Part shown: piece by piece, positions 24,955 through 29,611 of the stretch
How the letters are laid out: each line of letters begins with the position of its first letter
Position numbering within the stretch: the first letter of the stretch is position 1
Assembly (NCBI GenBank): GCA_002438565.1
Contig: DJPN01000014.1
Coordinates: 1 to 29,611 of the forward strand
Length of the DNA stretch: 29,611 bases
Reading direction: 5' to 3'
Origin: Alphaproteobacteria bacterium UBA6411
GTDB taxonomy: Bacteria; Pseudomonadota; Alphaproteobacteria; CAAGCB01; CAG-977
The notes under the pieces: model-generated
The model's database searches: none
The model's input: the letters and a program-made list of their open reading frames with translations, nothing else
What the model was told of the DNA's origin: nothing
Translations under genes and position numbers: made by a program

Positions 24955-25296
24955 TTATTGCGGCAATGCGGGCAGATTTTCGGGGGACAAGGGCAATTTT
25001 TTGACCACTCTGACGGGGACTTCGTATTCGCGCATCAGTTCGCCGCCCTCGAATTCGACAATCAGCACGGATTCGGCATGCGCCAAGGGCGCGCGGGCGT
25101 CGGGATGGATAAAGTCCAGCGTAATCGAAAAGCCCTGCTGTCTGTACAGCAAAGCGTGCTTTCCGCCGTCGTAAACGATTTGCGGGTGATCGGGTTCGCC
25201 TGCGCGGGCGCGAATGGAAATCAGCAAATCCCCCGCTCCGTTTTGCAATATGTCGTAAAAACCTTCCTGTTCCGGCCCTGTCTGATGTTCGACCAT
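24955..25296 (-). CDS. Unknown 113-residue protein heading the nuo operon
   Basis: The frame is longer, but AGAGG about 7 bases before ATG 25296 fixes this start. The protein is soluble, without signal peptide or membrane span, and appears to be mostly beta strands (LLISIRAR, HALLYRQQGFSITLDF, SVLIVEFEGGELMREYEVPVRVV) with a proline-containing tail. There are no cysteines, so it cannot bind an Fe-S cluster by itself. I do not recognise a family. Same strand and 49-bp spacing to nuoA suggest co-transcription. It could be an accessory, assembly or regulatory protein of the modified complex, or simply a neighbour. Confidence 0.65.
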   Translation of the reverse strand: MVEHQTGPEQEGFYDILQNGAGDLLISIRARAGEPDHPQIVYDGGKHALLYRQQGFSITLDFIHPDARAPLAHAESVLIVEFEGGELMREYEVPVRVVKKLPLSPENLPALPQ

Positions 25297-25345
25297 GGAC
25301 AACCTCTTTATCACCCGTATCCGCGTGCAGGCACGCTTTGATTCC

Positions 25346-25373
25346 TTATTACACCGTTTGCGACGAAATTCAA
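25346..25373 (-). promoter_or_regulatory. Candidate promoter of the nuo operon
   Basis: On the minus strand TTGAAT (25373-25368), a 16-bp spacer and TAATAA (25351-25346) would start transcription near 25340. The short leader then holds an inverted repeat, GCGTGC/GCACGC (25336-25323), before the AGAGG site. Both hexamers deviate from consensus. Confidence 0.35.
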
Positions 25374-25482
25374 AGCAAAACAGACGCCGCCCTGAATCGC
25401 ACAAAGACACCTTTATTTCACTACCCAATTTTAGCCAGAAAAGCAACTTTTTTTATTAAATTTTGCAATAATTTATTTTTTT

Positions 25483-25533
25483 AGCCCCGAACGGACGGTT
25501 TTTTCGTTTTTGCTTGAAGCGGGGGCTTTTTTT
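25483..25533 (+). terminator. Terminator-like hairpin in the glgP leader
   Basis: AGCCCC (25483-25488) can pair with GGGGCT (25522-25527) around a long loop of 33 nt, followed by a seven-T run (25527-25533) and then the glgP start 48 bp on. It is oriented for plus-strand transcription only. As no gene lies upstream on this strand, it would act on a short RNA starting in the A/T-rich stretch before it. The long loop makes it a weaker candidate. Confidence 0.45.
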
Positions 25534-25580
25534 ATGGTATTCAGCCTACACCATTATATTTAGTATAGGGACTGAGAAAA

Positions 25581-28046
25581 GTGACCGAAAAAACTGAAAA
25601 CAAAACAGCCGCTCTGCCGAAAATCACGGCGGAAATGATTGCTGAAAAAATCGAACGTTTGATGAAATACACCCTGTGCAAGCAGGTTCGCGAAGCCTCG
25701 AAGGAAGACCTGTTCACGGCTTTGGCGTTGGCGGTGCGCGAAATCGCCGTCGACCGCATGTACGAAACGGCGAACAGATACGCCCACGCCAATCCCAAAC
25801 GCATATACTACCTGTCCGTGGAATACCTGTTGGGGCGCTCTTTGGTGAACAATCTGGACAACTTGGGCATCCACGGCTTGCTAGATCAAGTGAAGCTGGA
25901 CAACCCGATTCCCCTGCGCGACGTCATCGATTGCGAATACGATCCGGCTTTGGGCAACGGCGGTTTGGGCCGTTTGGCGGCGTGCTTCATCGATTCGATG
26001 GCGACGCTGGGACTGCCCGGCTACGGGTACGGTCTGAACTATCAGTTCGGTTTGTTCAAACAGGTTTTTGAAAACGGTTATCAAAAGGAAATGGCCGATT
26101 CCTGGCTGGATCGTTCGTCGCCGTGGCAGATTGAACGCGCAGACCGCGTTTGCCGTATTCCCGTTTACGGCCGTCTGGTGTACGAAGACGTGAACGGCGA
26201 ACGCCGTGCGCACTGGGTCGACACCGAAACGCTGGTAGGCGTTCCTTATGATATGCCGATTGTCGGCTTCGGCGGCAAAACGGTAAACTACCTGCGTTTG
26301 TTCTCGGCTCATTCCTCCAGCGAACTGGATATCAAGACCTTTAACGAGGGCGGCTACATCAAAGCGGTCGAAAAGAAAATCAAATCCGAAACGATTTCCA
26401 AAGTGCTGTATCCGTCCGACGCGGTCGAAGCGGGCAAAGAATTGCGCCTGCTGCAGCAGTACTTCTTTGTTTCCTGCGCTTTGAGCGACATCATGCGCCG
26501 TTTCCTGGAAACGAACACAGACTTGCGCGATTTCCCGAAAAAAGCGGCCATTCAGCTGAACGACACGCATCCCACTTTGGCGATTCCCGAATTGATGCGT
26601 CTGCTGATGGACGTTCACGGTTTGGATTGGGATACCGCGTGGGAAATCACGGAAAAAACGATGGGCTACACGAACCACACTCTGCTGCCCGAAGCGTTGG
26701 AACGCTGGTCGGTCAAATTACTGGAAAAAGTTTGCCCGCGTCATTTGGCGATTATCTACGACATTAACGACCATTTGATGAAACAGGTCGCAGCGAAATA
26801 CCCCGGCGACAACGGCAAGCTGTCCCGCATGTCCGTCATCGAAGAAGGCGACGTCAAAAAAGTCCGCATGGGCAACTTGGCGATTGTCGGCTCGCACTCG
26901 ATTAACGGCGTGGCGGCGATTCACTCCGAATTGGTCAAGAAAAATCTGGCACCCGATTTCTATGAAATGTGGCCGGAACGCTTCAACAACAAAACGAACG
27001 GCATTACGCCGCGCCGCTGGCTGCTGAGCGCGAACCCCGAATTGGCGGATTTGATTTCGTCGAAAATCGGCCGCGACTGGATTACGCACCTTGATCAGCT
27101 GGTCAAAATCGCGCCTTTTGCCACGGATTCCGACTTTGTGCGTTCGTTCTTCCGCATTAAAAAGGACAACAAGGAACTGCTGGCGAAAATCATTCTGAAC
27201 ACAACGGGCAACATCGTCGACACGGATTCCCTGTTCGACGTGCAAGTCAAACGTATTCACGAATACAAACGCCAGCTGCTGAACGCGCTGAACATCATCT
27301 ACAACTATTTGCAGATTACCGAAGACGGGCTGTCCCTGCCGTCGCCGCGCACGTTCATTCTGGGCGGGAAAGCCGCGCCGTCGTACGACTTTGCGAAACT
27401 GACCATCAAATTGTTCAACAACTTGTCCAAAGTCATCAACAACGACCCGCGCGTCAAAGACCAGATGAAAGTCGTTTTCATCCCCGATTACAAGGTGTCG
27501 ATTGCGGAACGCGTGTTCCCCGCCGCCGACGTGTCGGAACAGATTTCGACCGCAGGCTTTGAAGCTTCGGGCACAGGCAACATGAAATTCATGCTCAACG
27601 GCGCTTTGACGGTCGGCACGCTGGACGGCGCGAACGTCGAAATCCGCGAGGAAGTCGGCGCGGAAAACTTCTACCTGTTCGGCTTGACAACGCCGGAAGT
27701 CAAGAAGATTCACGACGAACATTCGCACAATCCGTGGGAACTGTACAATTCCGACACGCGCATCCGCCGCATTATGGACGCGCTGAATTCGGATATGTTC
27801 TGCCCCGGCGAACCGGGAATCTTCCAGCCCGTTTTCAACAACATCATGGGCGCGGATTATTACCTGCTGCTGGCGGACATCGGTTCGTACATCGACACGC
27901 AGGCGCAGGTTGCCAAGGACTTCTTGAACAAAGCGTCCTGGGGCAAAAAAGCGATTTTGAACGTCGCGCACTCGGGCAAATTCTCGTCCGACCGCACGAT
28001 TGCCGAATACGCCAAGGATATCTGGGACGTCAAACCCGTTCTGTAA
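25581..28046 (+). CDS. glgP: Glycogen/alpha-glucan phosphorylase
   Basis: An 821-residue PLP-dependent phosphorylase releasing glucose-1-phosphate from alpha-1,4-glucans in the cytoplasm. Family landmarks in order: YYLSVEYLLGRSLVNNL near the N-terminus, ALGNGGLGRLAACFIDS, the QLNDTHPTLAIPELMR segment, NKTNGITPRRWL, VKRIHEYKRQLLN, and the PLP-binding EASGTGNMKFMLNGAL with the Schiff-base Lys669. The length is normal. It starts with GTG preceded by a GGGACTGAGA purine stretch. The gene is monocistronic, closed by a strong terminator 15 bp downstream. No other glycogen gene is in the window. Confidence 0.98.
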   Translation: MTEKTENKTAALPKITAEMIAEKIERLMKYTLCKQVREASKEDLFTALALAVREIAVDRMYETANRYAHANPKRIYYLSVEYLLGRSLVNNLDNLGIHGLLDQVKLDNPIPLRDVIDCEYDPALGNGGLGRLAACFIDSMATLGLPGYGYGLNYQFGLFKQVFENGYQKEMADSWLDRSSPWQIERADRVCRIPVYGRLVYEDVNGERRAHWVDTETLVGVPYDMPIVGFGGKTVNYLRLFSAHSSSELDIKTFNEGGYIKAVEKKIKSETISKVLYPSDAVEAGKELRLLQQYFFVSCALSDIMRRFLETNTDLRDFPKKAAIQLNDTHPTLAIPELMRLLMDVHGLDWDTAWEITEKTMGYTNHTLLPEALERWSVKLLEKVCPRHLAIIYDINDHLMKQVAAKYPGDNGKLSRMSVIEEGDVKKVRMGNLAIVGSHSINGVAAIHSELVKKNLAPDFYEMWPERFNNKTNGITPRRWLLSANPELADLISSKIGRDWITHLDQLVKIAPFATDSDFVRSFFRIKKDNKELLAKIILNTTGNIVDTDSLFDVQVKRIHEYKRQLLNALNIIYNYLQITEDGLSLPSPRTFILGGKAAPSYDFAKLTIKLFNNLSKVINNDPRVKDQMKVVFIPDYKVSIAERVFPAADVSEQISTAGFEASGTGNMKFMLNGALTVGTLDGANVEIREEVGAENFYLFGLTTPEVKKIHDEHSHNPWELYNSDTRIRRIMDALNSDMFCPGEPGIFQPVFNNIMGADYYLLLADIGSYIDTQAQVAKDFLNKASWGKKAILNVAHSGKFSSDRTIAEYAKDIWDVKPVL

Positions 28047-28060
28047 AACCTTTAAACTCG

Positions 28061-28093
28061 AAACAGCCCGCTTGCAACGCGGGCTGTTTTTTT
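28061..28093 (+). terminator. Rho-independent terminator of glgP
   Basis: There is a perfect 11-bp stem, AAACAGCCCGC (28061-28071) with GCGGGCTGTTT (28079-28089), a 7-nt loop and a T-run 28087-28093. The loop and T-run also contain promoter elements for the next unit. Confidence 0.95.
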
Positions 28094-28100
28094 ATATAAT
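28072..28100 (+). promoter_or_regulatory. Near-consensus promoter embedded in the glgP terminator
   Basis: TTGCAA (28072-28077) lies exactly in the terminator loop. An exact 17-bp spacer leads to a perfect TATAAT (28095-28100). Transcription would start near 28107. It serves the structured RNA and probably the topAI pair. Confidence 0.75.
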
Positions 28101-28134
28101 CGCTTCCGTTAAACCAATTACATTCAGAGGGTGG

Positions 28135-28161
28135 ATGTTGGAAATTGCGGTAAATCGGTAA
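28135..28161 (+). CDS. Possible 8-residue leader peptide ORF
   Basis: ATG TTG GAA ATT GCG GTA AAT CGG TAA encodes MLEIAVNR. AGAGGG (28126-28131) precedes the ATG by 3 bases, slightly tight for a ribosome site. Its stop lies inside the first hairpin, so a ribosome there would disrupt that stem. It may be a regulatory uORF or chance. Confidence 0.3.
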   Translation: MLEIAVNR

Positions 28162-28198
28162 TCCAAAGCGTCAAAGCTTTGATTACCTGTTCTTTCCT

Positions 28199-28235
28199 CC
28201 CGAACGCTTGGCGTTTTCGGGGTGTGTTTTTTTTT
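28199..28235 (+). terminator. Intrinsic terminator at the end of the leader/sRNA, upstream of topAI
   Basis: The stem CCCGAA-CGC (28199-28207) pairs with GCG-TTCGGG (28211-28213, 28216-28221) with two bulged bases. A nine-T run follows at 28227-28235, 23 bp before the topAI ATG. The left arm shares CCC with the anti-Shine-Dalgarno stretch. Confidence 0.7.
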
Positions 28236-28258
28236 ATTTTACCGCAACAGGTTTAACC

Positions 28259-28516
28259 ATGAATTTATCCAAACAGGAACAAAGGACGCTTCACGTCCTG
28301 GCCCAAGGGGGCAAAATCGTCCACACCCGCGACAATCGGGGCAAGATAACGGAAATCTTGTGCTATAACCGCGACGGCTTTGTTTTAAGCGATTGCACAA
28401 GGGATGTTTTTATCAAATTGAAATCAAAACGGCTGATTGCGTCAAAAGACGGTCAGCCATACCGTATTACTTTAAAAGGCCTGCGCGCCGTCCGCCCGCA
28501 GCCCGACAACAGATGA
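28259..28516 (+). CDS. topAI: Topoisomerase I inhibitor toxin TopAI (YjhX, UPF0386)
   Basis: An 85-residue protein matching E. coli YjhX along its whole length, from MNLSKQEQRTLHVLAQGG through DCTRDVFIKLKSKRLI and GQPYRI to the C-terminal QPDNR. E. coli YjhX binds and inhibits DNA topoisomerase I (hence TopAI) and is countered by the adjacent YjhQ. The start at 28259 is set by this match; an upstream ATG in the T-run would add 17 unrelated residues. The ribosome site is ACAGG, 8 bases upstream. A GNAT gene follows after 12 bp, the same order as yjhX-yjhQ. Confidence 0.93.
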   Translation: MNLSKQEQRTLHVLAQGGKIVHTRDNRGKITEILCYNRDGFVLSDCTRDVFIKLKSKRLIASKDGQPYRITLKGLRAVRPQPDNR

Positions 28517-28528
28517 AAGGATTGTACC

Positions 28529-29044
28529 ATGATTATCCGCACCAGAAAACAAACAGACGACAACGCGATTTACGATTTGGTCAAAGATGCGTTTTCAACA
28601 ATGGAACACGCCAGCGGCGACGAACAAAACCTTATCGGCCGTCTGCGAAAATCGGCGGGATATGTTCCCGAATTAGAATTGGTCGCAGAGCTTGACGGGC
28701 AAATCGCCGGCCATATTATGCTGACAAAGATTCCGATTGGGGATACGGAACAGCTGATTTTGGCTCCTTTGGCGGTCGCTCCCGGCAAACAAAAGCAAGG
28801 CATCGGCGGCGCGCTGATAAAACGGGCGCACGAAACCGCACAAAAAGCAGGATACAAGCTTGTGCTTTTGGTTGGCCACCCGGCATATTACCCGCGGTTC
28901 GGCTATCGCCCCGCCGCCGATTTCGGATTGACCTGTTCGCCGGACATTCCGCCCGAATGTTTCATGGCGGCAGATTTGACGGGCGGCTGTGAAAAAATCG
29001 ATGCGCTCGTCAGCTTTCCGTCTGTTTTTTTTGAGACGGATTAA
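28529..29044 (+). CDS. GNAT acetyltransferase, YjhQ/YhbS-like; probable antitoxin partner of TopAI
   Basis: A 171-residue single-domain GNAT protein. Motif A is clear: LAPLAVAPGKQKQGIGGALIKRA, with the acetyl-CoA loop QKQGIGG. It is followed by GYKLVLLVGHPAYYPRFGYRPA, the YhbS-type signature. AAGGA sits 7 bases before the ATG, and the gene lies 12 bp after topAI. In E. coli the GNAT YjhQ lies directly after yjhX and neutralises it. I infer the same role here; the substrate, if any, is unknown. The last 4 bp overlap the convergent SseB-family gene. Confidence 0.85.
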   Translation: MIIRTRKQTDDNAIYDLVKDAFSTMEHASGDEQNLIGRLRKSAGYVPELELVAELDGQIAGHIMLTKIPIGDTEQLILAPLAVAPGKQKQGIGGALIKRAHETAQKAGYKLVLLVGHPAYYPRFGYRPAADFGLTCSPDIPPECFMAADLTGGCEKIDALVSFPSVFFETD

Positions 29045-29472
29045 AAAACTCTGTCTTCGGGAAACGAAGCAAGGATTTTTATCTGATCTTGTGTCAAAAC
29101 AAAAGACCGTTCGGAGTACGGATTTAAAATAACGCCGTCGTTCGGACGCAGTTTTGCCGCGTTTATCCAATCGCGGCAATGCATAAAAAACGCCTTGCCC
29201 GCTTTGAAACCGGCGGGAATTTGTTCCTGTGTCGAAAATACGGGAATCAACCGCCGGTTCAAAGTCGGGAAAAAGACAACAAAAGGCTTGAAGCGAACGG
29301 GCGGCAAAACGCCGCCGTTTGCAAACGGCAGTTCCCCCTCGTCGGGCAAAGCGGACGGCACCAGCACATCCGTGTACCGGAAAGCGTACAGCAAACGGAC
29401 ATAGTTTTCCCTGCTTTTGTCGGCAGCGAATTCAGCCAAATGCTTTTCCAACGGATTGTCGATTCGGGACAT
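29041..29472 (-). CDS. SseB-family protein
   Basis: A 143-residue soluble protein. An SseB N-terminal-type domain is suggested by NPLEKHLAEFAADKSRENYVRLLYAFRYTDVLVPSA, followed by PVRFKPFVVFFPTLNRRLIPVFSTQEQIPAGF and a C-terminal GVILNPYSERSFVLTQDQI. In enterobacteria SseB enhances serine-sensitive processes, but the family's general function is unclear. AAGGA lies about 7 bases before the ATG. It is convergent with the GNAT gene; the two share TTAA. Confidence 0.75.
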   Translation of the reverse strand: MSRIDNPLEKHLAEFAADKSRENYVRLLYAFRYTDVLVPSALPDEGELPFANGGVLPPVRFKPFVVFFPTLNRRLIPVFSTQEQIPAGFKAGKAFFMHCRDWINAAKLRPNDGVILNPYSERSFVLTQDQIKILASFPEDRVF

Positions 29473-29611
29473 GGCAAGATCCTTTTTTGCAGAACGCTTT
29501 TTGCATATTTAAACATACCGTAATTATGCTCAAATTCAAAAAGAAACCGCACGGCTGCCGGCATTGATTATCATTCAAACCGTTTGCTGCAGCAGCATTG
29601 AGTACCGGTAT
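29473..29611. other. 139-bp end of window, no gene recognised
   Basis: This stretch contains the ribosome site of the SseB-family gene and an A/T-rich region likely to hold its promoter. A 13-codon plus-strand ORF (29527-29568) has no ribosome site and is probably chance. No RNA gene or repeat was seen. Confidence 0.5.

Larger units (their letters stand above)
28107..28235 (+). ncRNA. Structured RNA: topAI leader/attenuator or alpha-r8 (MmgR)-like sRNA
   Basis: The predicted transcript runs from about 28107 to a T-run at 28227-28235. Hairpin 1 pairs GGTAAT-CAAAGC (28157-28162 and 28164-28169, one bulged C) with GCTTTG-ATTACC (28176-28187). A single-stranded UUUCCUCCC (28193-28201) follows, then a CG-rich terminator hairpin. 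Hairpin, exposed anti-Shine-Dalgarno motif and terminator is the architecture I recall for alpha-r8/MmgR sRNAs, which influence carbon-storage granules. The position directly before topAI equally suggests a leader that terminates or reads through. Ends and function are inferred. Confidence 0.5.

Noticed and set aside
26718..27971. 417-codon minus-strand open frame opposite glgP
   Set aside because: It lies fully inside glgP, whose motifs are unmistakable. It has no ribosome site or recognisable domain.
28208..28258. Upstream ATG giving a 102-residue TopAI
   Set aside because: The added 17 residues are read from the terminator T-run and are absent from the YjhX family. ACAGG fits the ATG at 28259.
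1..29611. tRNA, rRNA, CRISPR array, insertion sequence or prophage
   Set aside because: I saw no cloverleaf or rRNA segments, no regularly spaced short repeats, and no transposase, integrase or phage structural gene on either strand.

Overview
The window looks like a chromosomal segment from an alphaproteobacterium with roughly balanced GC. Three things suggest this: the gene order nuoN-birA-rnj, an EipB-family (DUF1849) envelope protein, and the HAD class IIA subfamily typical of that class. Tight gene packing, several convergent gene pairs that overlap or abut, and a complex I locus without its NADH module are compatible with an anaerobic or host-associated lineage. That lifestyle is inference.

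Layout. 1-944: 3' end of a large repetitive, probably surface-exposed protein. 993-2248 (minus): a three-gene ECF-sigma, anti-sigma, periplasmic-sensor cassette resembling CnrH/CnrY/CnrX. 2312-4387 (minus): an amidohydrolase and anmK. 4478-5725: tyrS, convergent with nadK (5717-6475). 6533-7165: an unknown exported protein, convergent with a PAP2-like membrane protein that has lost its catalytic histidines (7162-7986). 8099-9599: a four-gene operon of small exported proteins, ending in a lipoprotein. 9601-25296 (minus): a very long, closely packed run beginning with an unknown 113-residue protein, then nuoABCD-GHIJKLMN, birA, rnj, a small exported protein, eipB and a HAD hydrolase. 25581-28046: glycogen phosphorylase. 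28061-28235: a terminator with a promoter embedded in it and a structured RNA leader or sRNA. 28259-29044: a topAI (yjhX)/yjhQ-like toxin-antitoxin pair. 29041-29472 (minus): an SseB-family protein.

The most striking content is the complex I locus. nuoE and nuoF are absent and nuoD overlaps nuoG directly. NuoG starts just before its N5 cluster motif, so it lacks the N-terminal 2Fe-2S (N1b) domain. Ligands for clusters N5, N4, N6a, N6b and N2 are all present. By eye alignment, however, the quinone-site His and Tyr of NuoD are replaced. Many membrane ionisable residues are also neutralised: both NuoK glutamates become Gln, the NuoH SYE and PEAE-type acids are gone, the NuoJ and NuoM glutamates become Gln, and the TM12 lysines of NuoL and NuoN are lost. 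All reading frames are intact and translationally coupled. This suggests a retained but repurposed complex with an unknown donor and acceptor, and probably altered or absent proton pumping.

A second point of interest is the 3' end. A near-consensus promoter has its -35 element in the loop of the glgP terminator. It drives an RNA with a possible 8-codon leader ORF, a bulged 12-bp hairpin, an exposed UUUCCUCCC stretch and an intrinsic terminator, directly upstream of topAI. It could be an alpha-proteobacterial anti-Shine-Dalgarno sRNA (alpha-r8/MmgR-like) or an attenuator for the topAI operon.
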